Notes: generated by a model not told the origin, from the letters alone. Positions 46,609 through 56,181 are shown, numbered from the stretch's first letter. The stretch is 64,000 nucleotides of DNA from Opitutia bacterium (GCA_003569245.1 BGOM01000024.1:120471-184470); one strand, 5' to 3'. Numbers and translations: made by a program.

Positions 46609-47463
46609 TTACTTGGCGCGGCCGAAGAGGCGGTGCATGTTCTTCAGGCCTTTCACCGGGATGTCGTCGCGGTGGGGCTCCATCTTGCGCCAGATGGCGG
46701 CGGCGCGGGCGATCACCTTGACGTCGGTGGTGAAAGACTCGATGACGACGTCCTGCTTGTAGCCGATCTTCTTCAGCGCGGCCACGATCGGCTTCCAGTC
46801 GAGGGAGTCGCCGCCGGGGACGCCACGGTCGGTGCCGCAGGCGTGGAAGTGGCCGAGATGCTTGCCGGCCTTGAGGATGGCGGCGGCCTGGTTCTTCTCC
46901 TCGATGTTCATATGGAACGTGTCGAGGTGGAGCTTCACGGCCGGGGAGTTGACGGCCTTGACGAGGCGCAGGCCCTGGTCGCAGGTGTTGAGGAAGTCGG
47001 TCTCGAAGCGGTTGAGGGGCTCGACGCAAAGGAGGACGCCCTTCTTCTCGGCGTGCTTGGCGAGCTGCTTGAGGTTCTTGACCACGAGCTTGAAGTGCGC
47101 GGCCTTGGTCTTGTCGTCATGCGAGCCGATGAGGCCGACGACGGAGTAGAGCGGGCCGATGATGCGGGGGCAGCCCATGGCGGCGGCCTGGTCGACGAGC
47201 GCGGTCAGGTACTTCTGCGCGTTCTTCTGGTCGGCGGCGCTGCCGCGGAAGTCACGGCCCGGGCCCATGGCGGCGCAGATCGAGCCGATGGCGAGACCGG
47301 CCTTGGCGGCGGCGGCCTTGAGGACGGCCGGGTCGACGTGCGAGGGGTCCTCGATGGCGATCTCGACGGTGTCGAAGCCCCACTTCTTGAGCTTCTTGAA
47401 CATGGAGACGCTCTCGTTGGTGAACGGCGAGGCGTAGAGGAAGGTGTTGAGGCCGAAACGCAT
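46609..47463 (-). CDS. Sugar-phosphate isomerase/epimerase family (tagatose/psicose 3-epimerase-like)
   Basis: 284 residues of a TIM barrel. The four metal ligands are readable as Glu148 (VEPLNRFETDF), Asp181 (LDTFHMNIEE), His207 (FHACG) and Glu242 (VVIESF). Their spacing equals that of D-tagatose 3-epimerase (four residues offset). It therefore probably epimerises a ketohexose or related sugar in the cytoplasm. The start at 47463 places the MRFGLNTFLY strand at the N-terminus. An upstream ATG gives an unlikely extension. Confidence 0.88.
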   Translation of the reverse strand: MRFGLNTFLYASPFTNESVSMFKKLKKWGFDTVEIAIEDPSHVDPAVLKAAAAKAGLAIGSICAAMGPGRDFRGSAADQKNAQKYLTALVDQAAAMGCPRIIGPLYSVVGLIGSHDDKTKAAHFKLVVKNLKQLAKHAEKKGVLLCVEPLNRFETDFLNTCDQGLRLVKAVNSPAVKLHLDTFHMNIEEKNQAAAILKAGKHLGHFHACGTDRGVPGGDSLDWKPIVAALKKIGYKQDVVIESFTTDVKVIARAAAIWRKMEPHRDDIPVKGLKNMHRLFGRAK

Positions 47464-47547
47464 GGTGAGGTTGGGTGGGAGGGGGAAGAAACCCAGATTT
47501 GCCGAGCGCGCGGGGACGGTCAAGGCTGGGCCTCGATAAGACGGCTT

Positions 47548-48849
47548 TTAAGGGACGAGCTCGCCGCGCAGGAGCAGGCCACCGGGCAGGAAATGGCGGT
47601 CCGCGAAACGCTCGGGCCGGTCGATCTTCTCCTTCCGCTGGGCCAGGATGGCCGCCTTGTCGAAGGCGTCCGGCAGCAGCTCCAGGCGGACGGTGTGGAC
47701 GGCGTCCGGCAGCCGGGTGCCGACCGTGAAGGTGCTCAGCCGGGCGTAGGTGCAGTAGGCGTCGAAACGCGTGACGACCTTGGGAGCGCCGCCATCGAGG
47801 GTCACGGCCACCTTGCCGCCGGCCGGGCCGATGACGTCATAGAGGGCGCAGTGGGTGCCCTTGAACTTGAATTCGATGACCTGGCCAGGCTGGGTCAGGC
47901 GGACGAGGGCGGGGAGGCGGTTCGCGTAGGATTTCGCCAGCGCATCCTTCTGCGGGTCAAGCGGCGCGACCCCGGCCGGGAGCTTGGCCGCGGCAACGGA
48001 GAGCAGCCGGGCATCCTCGAAATTATCCGCCGCCAGCGCCGCGGGCAGCTCGTGCTTCAACGGCTTGCCCGAAGCCTGGCCGATGGCCGGCAAGGAACGC
48101 GTGATCGCCTCCAGGTACATCCGATGGCCGGTCTCGACGTGCGGATGGACGCTGTCGGGGGCGAACACGACCTTGTCGCCGAGGGCGTCCTTGGCCTCGG
48201 GCGTCTTCGGCAACGGGGCTTTCCAGAGGACCTTCCCTTCCTTGCTCAGGCGCGAGACTTCCAAACCGAAGTGGATCGTGGGGATACCATAGTGCTCGGC
48301 GACCTTCTCCATGGCGGACGCGGCGCGCGGGAACTTGCCGCCCGCGACGGTGGGCGCCATGCCTTCGACAAGCGTGTAGACGAAGCAGATGTCGCAACTC
48401 GGGTTGGCGCGCCAGGTCTGGCGGACGATGCCTTCCATGCAGCGGATGATCTGGTCCGGCGCGGCGCCGCCGTCGTTCACGGCGAATTCGACGAACAGAA
48501 GGTCGGGCTGCTTGGAGAGCACGTCCTGCTGGAGACGGAACACGCCGAGGTCGGAGCCGGTGCCGCCGATGGCCGCGTTGATCTCCGAGAACTTCACGCC
48601 CGGGTAGGCTTGCTGGAAGTGGGCGAGCGATTTCACGCGCCAACCCGGCTGCGCGGTGATGGAGCCGCCCAGGTAACCGACCTTGATCTCCGGCCGGGCG
48701 CCGGAGCCGAAGACCCCCTGCGCCTTCGCGAGGAAGTTCGGCAGACCCGTGCGCGGCCGGCATTCCTTCGCCTCCGCGAGAGGGAAGTCAGGTTCGGCGG
48801 CCGGCAGCAGGCCGACGGACAGCAACAAGGCGCAAAGCAGGGGACGCAT
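47548..48849 (-). CDS. Secreted SGNH-hydrolase family protein
   Basis: 433 residues with a signal peptide (about 1-18). The SGNH blocks are present: block I GYLGGSIT with Ser63, block II AAIGGTGSD, block III FAVNDGG and block V DSVHPH. The C-terminal region (about 290-433) is a second, beta-rich domain. SGNH enzymes often remove acetyl or other acyl groups from polysaccharides. The start at 48849 gives the signal peptide. An upstream extension in frame has no such character. Confidence 0.85.
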   Translation of the reverse strand: MRPLLCALLLSVGLLPAAEPDFPLAEAKECRPRTGLPNFLAKAQGVFGSGARPEIKVGYLGGSITAQPGWRVKSLAHFQQAYPGVKFSEINAAIGGTGSDLGVFRLQQDVLSKQPDLLFVEFAVNDGGAAPDQIIRCMEGIVRQTWRANPSCDICFVYTLVEGMAPTVAGGKFPRAASAMEKVAEHYGIPTIHFGLEVSRLSKEGKVLWKAPLPKTPEAKDALGDKVVFAPDSVHPHVETGHRMYLEAITRSLPAIGQASGKPLKHELPAALAADNFEDARLLSVAAAKLPAGVAPLDPQKDALAKSYANRLPALVRLTQPGQVIEFKFKGTHCALYDVIGPAGGKVAVTLDGGAPKVVTRFDAYCTYARLSTFTVGTRLPDAVHTVRLELLPDAFDKAAILAQRKEKIDRPERFADRHFLPGGLLLRGELVP

Positions 48850-48895
48850 GGGGTGAGAGTGAGTCCCGCCGCGCGGACGGAAGTTCCCGCCGGAC

Positions 48896-50017
48896 TCAAC
48901 GCGGCAACTCGACCTGGGCCCACTCGGTCTCGGCGGAGAGCAGGTCGCGCTCCGCGAACTCCCAGACGACGACCTTGACGCCGTGCAGCCTTTCGGGGTG
49001 ACGGGCCAGTTCCTGCCGGACCAAGGTCGCGCCGCCGCCATCCTGCCGGATCAAGCCGACGGGGCGGCCCAGGCGCCAGGCCAGCTGCGAGCGCAATCCG
49101 GCGCCGGTGACCTCACCCTCCTCGAAGATACGGCAGAAACTATCGCCGAGCAGCAGCACCTCGGCGCCGGCGGACGGCGTCACCGGCGCGCGGCCTGGCG
49201 CAGCGGCGACGACCAGGCAGGCTTCCTTCGGCCGATCATCGGCGGCCGGGGCGCCCCCCCGCAGCCGCTCCAGGTCGGCGGGGCGACGCACCATCTCCTC
49301 GCGGACCTGGTAGACGCCGGGCACGCGCGCCCAGCCGATGGTCTCGATGATGGCGTCGGCCGCGACATGCAGGCCGCGCTGAGACCAATGGGTGTCACCG
49401 GGTTCGTACCAAGGTTCCTCGCCGGGAGCGGGCGCCGGCAAGGCCGCGAAAACCTCCGGAAGGTCGACCACCTCGACACCGGCGGTCCGACACCGCGCGA
49501 CGGCCGCGGTGGCCTCGGGCGCGCGCCACGCCGCGCCGCCGACGGCGAACCGGCGGGCGACCCGGTCCGGCAGGAGCGCGGGCTTGAGCGGGGCGACCAC
49601 CACGACGAGGCGGATGCCCTGCTCGGCGAGCTGCCGGCGCCAATCCAAGATGGCCGCGCTGGCCCGTTCGCCCGTGCCGGGCGGTCGGCGCTGCGAGACG
49701 AGGCGCACGTCCGGCCGGTAGAAAAGCCAAGGCTCATCGGCGACGACGCGTCCCTCGAGCACAGGGGCTTCGATGCCGCGCAACCAAGCCAGGCCGGGCA
49801 GGCCCGCCAGCAGGCGCGCGTACGGGTTGCGCGCGGTGGCCGCGGCGAAGTCGGCCTCCGCGACGCGCAGGTGGGCGACCGTCGGGAACCGACGTAGCAA
49901 CACCGTACCCGTCGGCGCCTGGCCCGCGGCGAGATCCACCCACCACTGCGCGAGCGGCAGGGCGACCAAGGCGGCCAGGCACAGGAGGACGAATTTCCGC
50001 TCGCGTCGCGCTTTCAT
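48896..50017 (-). CDS. AlgJ/AlgX-like O-acetyltransferase (SGNH fold)
   Basis: 373 residues. An N-terminal membrane segment (about 8-24) is followed by an SGNH-like domain with the Asp-His pair WYEPGDTHWSQRGL and the nucleophile in EVLLLGDSFCR. These are the marks of AlgJ/AlgX-type enzymes that transfer acetyl groups to exopolysaccharide. Its ATG overlaps the stop of the upstream AlgI-like gene by 1 base (ATGA), which strengthens the pairing. The polysaccharide is not known. Confidence 0.85.
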   Translation of the reverse strand: MKARRERKFVLLCLAALVALPLAQWWVDLAAGQAPTGTVLLRRFPTVAHLRVAEADFAAATARNPYARLLAGLPGLAWLRGIEAPVLEGRVVADEPWLFYRPDVRLVSQRRPPGTGERASAAILDWRRQLAEQGIRLVVVVAPLKPALLPDRVARRFAVGGAAWRAPEATAAVARCRTAGVEVVDLPEVFAALPAPAPGEEPWYEPGDTHWSQRGLHVAADAIIETIGWARVPGVYQVREEMVRRPADLERLRGGAPAADDRPKEACLVVAAAPGRAPVTPSAGAEVLLLGDSFCRIFEEGEVTGAGLRSQLAWRLGRPVGLIRQDGGGATLVRQELARHPERLHGVKVVVWEFAERDLLSAETEWAQVELPR

Positions 50018-51429
50018 CAGAACTGGAAGTAGAGGAAGTGGGTGGAGCGCTGGGTCGACAGGACGCCGAGCGCGAGCAAGAGCAGCAACAGGCAAAGCAG
50101 GGTCCGCCGCCGGGTCAGCTGACCGGACCACTCATGCGCCCGCCGCCGCGACCACATGAGCCCGAGCCCCAGGACCATGATGAGGAGGTGGGGCGCCGCG
50201 AAGAGCTCCGCGCCCAAGAGGCGGCCCGGCGCGCCGGCGGTCCCGTCGAACCGGACCAGCGCGGCGTAGTAGTCGCCCGCGGCGGCCAGAGATTCGGCCC
50301 GGAACAGGACCCACCCGAGCAGGACCAGCCCGAAGGTCGCGAGCACCCGCAGGAACCGCGGGAGATCCTCGTACCAGGCGCGACCGCCGAGCAGCCGTTC
50401 GGCCGCGAGCAGGACGCCATGCCAGAGCCCCCAGCAGACGAACGTCCAGGCCGCGCCATGCCAGAGCCCGCCGAGCACCATCACGATCAGCAGGTTGAGC
50501 ACGGTCCGCCCCGCGCCGCGCCGGTTGCCGCCGAGCGGGATGTAGAGGTAATCGCGCAGGAAGGTGCCGAGCGAGATGTGCCAGCGACGCCAGAAATCGG
50601 TGATCGATTCGGCCAGGTAGGGAGCGTTGAAGTTGCGCGGGAAGGAAAACCCGAAGAGCCGCGCAAGGCCCGTGGCCATGTCGGAGTAGCCGCCGAAATC
50701 GTAATAGAGCTGGAGGCCGTACGCGACCAGGCCGAACCAGGCCGCGGGCGCGTCGAGCTCACGGGCCCCGAACGCGAGGTCGGCCGCCGGCGCCAACGTA
50801 TCGGCGATGAGGACCTTCTTGGCCAGACCCAGCGAGAACAACGCCAGGCCGGAGGCCGCCTGCGCCCACGAATGCCGGCGCTGCGCATAAGCCGGCGCGA
50901 TCTCGCCGAAACGGAGGATCGGCCCGGCGATCAGCTGCGGGAAGAACGCGAGGTAGCAGGCGAAGTCGACCAGGCTGTCCATCGGTTTGGCCTGCCGGCG
51001 ATGGACGTCCACCAAGGTGCTGATCGCATGGAAGGTGAAGAAGGAGATCCCCAGCGGGAGCGCCCAGCGCGCGGCCGGCGCGGCCGACCACCCCCACGCG
51101 GCCGCGAGGCGGTCGTAGTTGTCGAAGGCGAAGCCGAGGTATTTGCCGACGAAGAGCACGACCAGCGCGAGGCCCACGCCGATCGCCAGCCCGGCGCGCC
51201 GGCGGTTTTCCGCGAGGTCCGCGCGGCCGAGCCAGCGCGCGAGCCCGAAGGTGGCGAGCGTCAGGGCGAAGAGCGCCGGGACCAGCCGGGGATCCCACCA
51301 ACCATAGAAGACGTAACTGGCCCCGAGCAGCCAACGGTTGCGGGCCGGCCCGGTCGCGGGGAGCAGGTAATAGCCCCCGAGGACCAGCGGCAGGAAGTAA
51401 CCGAGGAAGATGGGAGAGGCGAAGACCAT
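50017..51429 (-). CDS. AlgI-like membrane-bound O-acyltransferase (MBOAT)
   Basis: 470 residues with about 11 membrane segments. MBOAT marks are WRRWHISLGTFLRDYLYIPLGGNRRG and the catalytic His in VMVLGGLWHGAAWTF. It moves an acyl group across the membrane for use by the AlgJ-like partner just downstream. The ATG is 3 bases after the upstream small gene's stop, and the gene is part of a tight minus-strand operon. Confidence 0.92.
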   Translation of the reverse strand: MVFASPIFLGYFLPLVLGGYYLLPATGPARNRWLLGASYVFYGWWDPRLVPALFALTLATFGLARWLGRADLAENRRRAGLAIGVGLALVVLFVGKYLGFAFDNYDRLAAAWGWSAAPAARWALPLGISFFTFHAISTLVDVHRRQAKPMDSLVDFACYLAFFPQLIAGPILRFGEIAPAYAQRRHSWAQAASGLALFSLGLAKKVLIADTLAPAADLAFGARELDAPAAWFGLVAYGLQLYYDFGGYSDMATGLARLFGFSFPRNFNAPYLAESITDFWRRWHISLGTFLRDYLYIPLGGNRRGAGRTVLNLLIVMVLGGLWHGAAWTFVCWGLWHGVLLAAERLLGGRAWYEDLPRFLRVLATFGLVLLGWVLFRAESLAAAGDYYAALVRFDGTAGAPGRLLGAELFAAPHLLIMVLGLGLMWSRRRAHEWSGQLTRRRTLLCLLLLLLALGVLSTQRSTHFLYFQF

Positions 51430-51432
51430 GCG

Positions 51433-51903
51433 TCAATCGGCGTCGGTGCGGAGTGCCCAGTAGGCCAGGGCGGGACGCCGCCCGAAATACTTGTCGACCA
51501 GCCCGCCCATGTAGTGGTCGTCGAGCGGGACGGCCAGGGCGAGGTGATGGCGATCGCCGGCGACGAAGGCGCGGACATCGCCGCCGATCCCCGGCGCCTT
51601 CGCGTCCGCCGCCGCCGCGCGCGGCTTCCACGGATCGTAATGGGCGACGTAGATGATGTCGCCGGGCAGGACCTTGCCGCGGGCGCACGTGATGACCTCG
51701 TACTTCAGGATCGTCGCGTAATGGTAAAGCTCGCGCTCGAAGACCGCGCCGGTCGGGACTTCGGTGAGGCGCGCCACGACCTCGACATTCCCGAGGTTCG
51801 CCGGGAAGGGCGGCGGCGTCGAGAACGGCCAGGCCATCCAGAGGAGAAAACCGCTCGCCACGAGGCCGGAGCCGATGACCGCGGACGGGTGGCGGGATAT
51901 CAT
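51433..51903 (-). CDS. Small anchored protein of the AlgI locus
   Basis: 156 residues. An N-terminal membrane helix (about 7-24) is followed by a beta-rich domain with NVEVVARLTEVPTGAVF, LKYEVITCARGKVLPGDIIYVAHYDPW and a final GLVDKYFG...AYWALRTD. A similar protein accompanies AlgI genes in some relatives, as I recall. The ATG overlaps the TolB-like stop (ATGA). Function unknown, probably in the same O-acetylation process. Confidence 0.6.
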   Translation of the reverse strand: MISRHPSAVIGSGLVASGFLLWMAWPFSTPPPFPANLGNVEVVARLTEVPTGAVFERELYHYATILKYEVITCARGKVLPGDIIYVAHYDPWKPRAAAADAKAPGIGGDVRAFVAGDRHHLALAVPLDDHYMGGLVDKYFGRRPALAYWALRTDAD

Positions 51904-52928
51904 CGGGACAGACCGGGCGCCTCCGCCGCCGTCCAGCAAGGTTCATGACCGGCCGGGAGGACGAGCACCGGGGCGGACTTCGCCTGCGGGTAAGCGCGAC
52001 GCAGGTCGGCGTCCTCGGCGATCATCGGCGTGTCGGCCAGCCGGACCAACCCCATGGGCGCGCCTTGGTGCGCGGGATCGCCGTCCTCGCGCAGGTTGCC
52101 GGTGAACAGGACGAAGCGGCCATCCGGCGAGACGTGCCCGCCGTAGAGATGCCGCCCGGCTTCGGCGTAGACGAGCTGCGGCTCGGCGCCGTCCGGGCGG
52201 GCCTGCCAGAGCTCGGTCCAGCCGTACCCGCCATTCTCGCCGCCGTGCGGCCGCCGCCGGGAGAACACGACCCGCTCGCCGTCGGCCGACCAATCCGGCG
52301 TGCAGCAATCCGCCACGCTCACGGCGTTCGCGCGCTGCGTGGCGAGTTCCAGCCGCGCGATGGACCAACCCGTATCGAAACCGTTGGAGACGCCGACCAC
52401 CGCGCGCCCGTCGGGCGACCAGGTGGGCTGCTGATAGAAACCTCCGCGCGGGAAGGAGCGGACGACCTGCTTCGTCGCGAGGTCCACGATCGCGAAACCT
52501 CTCGGCTGCAAGGTCAGCAGTTGCCGGCCGTCGGGCGACCAGGTGGCCCAAGGGAGCGCTCCGTCTTCGCCCAAGGGCTTGGCTTCGGCGCCGTTCGCGC
52601 GGGCCAGCATCGGCCGACCCTGCCGACCGTAATCGTTGCCGCTGACGGTCTGCCCGCGGGGCATCGCGCGGTAGAGCAGCTGCCGGCCATCGCGGGAAAA
52701 GAGCGGGTAGAAGTCCTCCGTCTCCGGCGCATTCGTCAGGTTGCGGACGTCGGTGCCGTCGGGGCGCATCGCGTAGATGTCCCAGTCCCCGCGGGGCGAG
52801 CGCGCCGAGAACGCCACCCAGCCCAAGGGCCGGACCTCGGCCGCCAGCCGGCCGACCTCGGGGGAAGGCGCCGCTTCCGCCGCGCGGAGCAGCGTCAACC
52901 ATCCGCACAAGACCAGTCCTCTTGTCAT
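51900..52928 (-). CDS. PD40/TolB-like beta-propeller secreted protein
   Basis: 342 residues with a short signal peptide. Repeated PD40 motifs are visible: GDWDIYAMRPDGTDVRNLT, DFYPLFSRDGRQLLYRA, ATWSPDGRQLLTL, PTWSPDGRAVVGVS and PDWSADGERVVFSRR. The fold is a six-bladed propeller, as in TolB, likely in the periplasm. It is the first gene of the AlgI/AlgJ operon, an unusual partner for those enzymes. The start at 52928 gives the signal peptide. Confidence 0.82.
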   Translation of the reverse strand: MTRGLVLCGWLTLLRAAEAAPSPEVGRLAAEVRPLGWVAFSARSPRGDWDIYAMRPDGTDVRNLTNAPETEDFYPLFSRDGRQLLYRAMPRGQTVSGNDYGRQGRPMLARANGAEAKPLGEDGALPWATWSPDGRQLLTLQPRGFAIVDLATKQVVRSFPRGGFYQQPTWSPDGRAVVGVSNGFDTGWSIARLELATQRANAVSVADCCTPDWSADGERVVFSRRRPHGGENGGYGWTELWQARPDGAEPQLVYAEAGRHLYGGHVSPDGRFVLFTGNLREDGDPAHQGAPMGLVRLADTPMIAEDADLRRAYPQAKSAPVLVLPAGHEPCWTAAEAPGLSR

Positions 52929-53038
52929 CGGATTTCCAGCCTGCCGGGTCGGCACGTCGCTGGCAAATCCTTAAAGGAAGCCTCGCGCCGAAAACGGGTT
53001 GCCTCGCGCGGGCCGGACCGAGACATTTCTTCCGCCCT

Positions 53039-54304
53039 ATGAGAAGCCTGCTGTTCGGTCTCGCGTGCTGGCCGCTCCTCCGCGCCGACCCCTACGCGGA
53101 CCGCGTCGCGACGGTGACGTCGGTCCCCGGACTCGTCGCGTTCTGGGACTTCACCAAGCGCGAGGCGCCCGGGGCGCGCTTCACCGCCCACGTCCCCGCC
53201 GGCGCGAAGCACGACTACGCGCTCGACGCCGGCAACTACGTGCGGGACCTGTGGGGCCAGGGGCCGGCGGCGAGTTACGCCGACTTCCCGCTGCTGGGCT
53301 CCGGACCTTTCGGCCAGGCGCTCCGCATCAAGGCCGAGGCGAACCCCGACTTCCGCCCGCTGCTCTTCGTGCCGCGCGCCCGGCTGCACGACACGCCGCT
53401 GGACATCAAGGGCGCCGGCCGGGCGGTCACGGTCGTGGTCTGGGCGATCCGCGAAAGCGGCAACCACGCGCTCGCCGGCATCTGGCACGAGGGCACGGAC
53501 CTCAAGGAGAAGTCCACCGAGACGATCGCCAAGGTGGAGCGGGGCCAGCGCCAATACGCGCTCTTCGCCGGCCTGAACAAGGAAGGCGCGGCCTGCGGGC
53601 ACGTGTCGGAGAACGGCGCGAGCTCCTTCCTGAACAAGTACGCCCTGCACAAGTGCAACTCGGCCGAGGTCGCGCCGAAGGTGCCCGCGGACGCCGACCC
53701 GGTGACGTTGGCGAAATCCTGGCGGACGTTCGCGATGACGTTCGACAGCCGCACCCGCGAGCTGACCGGCTGGCTCGATGGCGCCAGCGGCGACCGTTGG
53801 TTGGAAAACCCGCAGCAGGACCGGCTGCTTGCCTTCGCCGCCAACGCCTGGCTCCAAGGCCGCCTTGCGCGGATCCCCGGACTTCAGGAAGGCGAGGACC
53901 CGAAGTTCCCGGCCGACCAATACTACAACCCGCCCGAGGAAACCCCGGTCAAGGTCACGGTCACGGAGGAGGTCTTCGCCGACGGGCGCCAGCGGCGGGC
54001 CGAGCTCCGGGAGTACGGCTACACGAAGGTCAAGGTCACGCTGATCGACGGGCGCGAGGTGGACCGCGAACTGGTCGCGCTCCGCCTCAACCCATGGTGG
54101 TTCCCGCACGATCTTTATACGCCCAAGGCCGATGGCACGGGCGGCCCGTTCACCATCGGGCGGGTCATCCATAGTTCCCGCAGCGTGGGCTTCACCGGTT
54201 GGATCGGCGGGGTGGCCGTCTTCGACCGGGCCCTGACCGCCACGGAGCTGGCGCGGCTGCACACGCTCGCGGCCACGCCCATCGCGGCCCCGACGACGCG
54301 CTAG
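53039..54304 (+). CDS. LamG/concanavalin-like secreted protein
   Basis: 421 residues with a signal peptide (about 1-16). The LamG-like jelly-roll shows as VPGLVAFWDFTKREAPGARF, AVTVVVWAIRESGNHALAGIWHEG, SWRTFAMTFDSRTRELTGWLDG and IGGVAVFDRALTATELARLH. The second half contains EEVFADGRQRRAELREYGY. It binds or recognises carbohydrate in relatives, but no catalytic residues are visible. It starts 111 bases from the divergent propeller gene. Confidence 0.75.
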   Translation: MRSLLFGLACWPLLRADPYADRVATVTSVPGLVAFWDFTKREAPGARFTAHVPAGAKHDYALDAGNYVRDLWGQGPAASYADFPLLGSGPFGQALRIKAEANPDFRPLLFVPRARLHDTPLDIKGAGRAVTVVVWAIRESGNHALAGIWHEGTDLKEKSTETIAKVERGQRQYALFAGLNKEGAACGHVSENGASSFLNKYALHKCNSAEVAPKVPADADPVTLAKSWRTFAMTFDSRTRELTGWLDGASGDRWLENPQQDRLLAFAANAWLQGRLARIPGLQEGEDPKFPADQYYNPPEETPVKVTVTEEVFADGRQRRAELREYGYTKVKVTLIDGREVDRELVALRLNPWWFPHDLYTPKADGTGGPFTIGRVIHSSRSVGFTGWIGGVAVFDRALTATELARLHTLAATPIAAPTTR

Positions 54305-54361
54305 GCGACCGGCCGGCACAAAACGCTTCCGTCCCGTCGGCCGCGGGCCAATAGTCATCGT

Positions 54362-55399
54362 ATGGACAACGTCACGCACGCCGCCCTCGGCATCGCCGCC
54401 GGCATCGTCGTCCGCCGCCAAGGGTGCTCGCTCCCGGCCGCCGCGGTCGCCGGCCTGCTCGCCGCGGAGGCGCCCGACCTCGACGTCTTCATCCGGCAGG
54501 CCGATGACCCGCTGGTCGCGTTCCGCTGGCATCGGCATTTCACCCACAGCTTCGCCTTCCTCGCGGTCTGGGCGGCGCTGACGGCCGGGATCGTCGCGGG
54601 CCTCTTCCATTGGCGCGGCCGGCACCCGGGACCTTGGACCGGCCTGCTGCTCCCGGCTGCGGCGGGCACGCTGACGCACCTGCTCTGCGATAATTGCACG
54701 AGCTACGGGACGATGCTCCTGTGGCCGTTCTCGGAAGCGCGCTTCTCCTGGGATTGCCTGCCGATCATCGACCTCTTCGCCACCCTGCCCTTGCTGGTCC
54801 TCGCCATCCTCGCCTGGCGGCGCCATGCGCCCCGCCTCGCCGCCTACGGGCTGCTCTGGTTCTCGGCCTACGCGCTCGCCGGGGTCTGGCAGCAGCGGCG
54901 CGCCGAGACCGGCGTGCGGGAGTGGCTCGCGACCAAGGGCGTCGCGCCGGCGAAGCTCGCGGTGAAGCCGACCATCTCCAACCTGCTCGCGTGGCGGGCG
55001 ATCTGGCTGCACGAAGGCCGCTGGCAGGTCGCGGTGGTCCGCGTGTCACCGTTCGGCGGTCGCCAGTTGCTGCTCGGCGAGACGCGCACCGCGTGGACAC
55101 CGACGAGCGCGGGCAACCCGCCGCCCTTCTCGCCGGGCGCGCACGTCATCACCGACTTCTCGGTCTTCACGCAGGGCTGGAACACCTACGACCGCGAGGA
55201 CGGCGCCATCGTCGTCGGCGACATCCGCTTCGCGATGCTGCCGACCAGCAGCCGCCCGCTCTGGTCCGTCCGCTGCGGCCCCGGCGGCACGCCCGCGGAG
55301 ACGACGCTGAGGATGGACCGGCGCCTCGACGACGGCGACTGGGACCGGCTCCTCGACCTGCTCACGGGCGCCGACCCGCGTTATTTCCCCATCCCATGA
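54362..55399 (+). CDS. YdjM-like membrane-bound metal-dependent hydrolase
   Basis: 345 residues. The family marks are MDNVTHAALGIAAGIV at the start, AAEAPDLDVFI (Asp pair) and RWHRHFTHSFAF, giving His and Asp ligands for a metal site. About four membrane helices are followed by a C-terminal soluble domain of about 170 residues. Substrates of the YdjM family are not established. The GH16 gene overlaps the stop by 4 bases (ATGA), so the two are coupled. Confidence 0.8.
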   Translation: MDNVTHAALGIAAGIVVRRQGCSLPAAAVAGLLAAEAPDLDVFIRQADDPLVAFRWHRHFTHSFAFLAVWAALTAGIVAGLFHWRGRHPGPWTGLLLPAAAGTLTHLLCDNCTSYGTMLLWPFSEARFSWDCLPIIDLFATLPLLVLAILAWRRHAPRLAAYGLLWFSAYALAGVWQQRRAETGVREWLATKGVAPAKLAVKPTISNLLAWRAIWLHEGRWQVAVVRVSPFGGRQLLLGETRTAWTPTSAGNPPPFSPGAHVITDFSVFTQGWNTYDREDGAIVVGDIRFAMLPTSSRPLWSVRCGPGGTPAETTLRMDRRLDDGDWDRLLDLLTGADPRYFPIP

Positions 55400-56175
55400 T
55401 CCCTCGCCTCCTCCCCTGCCTCCTCGCGGCCGCCCTCGGCGCCGCCGAGCCGACCTGGAAACTCACGCTCGAGGAGAACTTCGACGGCGGCGAGCTCAAC
55501 CCGAAGGTCTGGAACATCGAGACGGGCAAGCGCCGCGATTCGCTCAACTCGCCCAAGGCGGTCGATCTCAAGGACGGCATCCTCAAGATCACGACGTGGA
55601 CCGATGCGGACGGGACGACCTACTGCGGCTTCGTGACGACCCGCAAGAAGTTCGCCGTGACCCAGGGCAAGGCGGTCGCGCGCTGCCGCTTCAGCGTGCA
55701 GCCCGGCACCCAGATCGCCTTCTGGGCGCAGTCGCCGACGTACGGCAAGTCAGGCAAGGCCGCCGGCGCGGCCGAGGATGGCGTCGAGATCGACATCCTC
55801 GAGACGACCGGCCTCAAGAAGGGCGGCTATCAGTCGGTGCTGCACTGGGGCCCCTACGGCCATAAGGAGGAGAAGAAGAACAGCTCGGTCCAGCACCCCA
55901 AGCCGGTCGGCGCCGAGTGGCACGACTACGGCGTGGAGTGGGATGACTCCGGCTACCGCTTCACGTTCGACGGGACGGTGGCGTGGACGGACACGAAGTG
56001 CCCGGGTTCCAAGGCGCCGCAGTTCCTGCTGCTGACGAGCGAGTCGAACATCAAGGGCTGGAACGGGGAGCGCCCGCAGCAGGGCTACGGGATCAAGGAC
56101 GCGCAGGCCGCTTTCCAGAACACCTTCGAGGTCGACTGGGTGAAGGCCTGGGAGCGTGTCCCGGCCGCGAAGTGA
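55396..56175 (+). CDS. Glycoside hydrolase family 16 protein
   Basis: 259 residues with a signal peptide (about 1-17). The catalytic motif is GVEIDILET, with Glu131 as nucleophile, Asp133 and Glu136 as acid/base. N-terminal strands include LEENFDGGELNPKVWN and C-terminal YGVEWDDSGYRFTFDG. GH16 enzymes cleave beta-1,3/1,4-glucans, agarose or similar. The specificity is not fixed by these motifs. It is secreted and coupled to the YdjM-like gene. Confidence 0.9.
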   Translation: MIPRLLPCLLAAALGAAEPTWKLTLEENFDGGELNPKVWNIETGKRRDSLNSPKAVDLKDGILKITTWTDADGTTYCGFVTTRKKFAVTQGKAVARCRFSVQPGTQIAFWAQSPTYGKSGKAAGAAEDGVEIDILETTGLKKGGYQSVLHWGPYGHKEEKKNSSVQHPKPVGAEWHDYGVEWDDSGYRFTFDGTVAWTDTKCPGSKAPQFLLLTSESNIKGWNGERPQQGYGIKDAQAAFQNTFEVDWVKAWERVPAAK

Positions 56176-56181
56176 CCGCGG

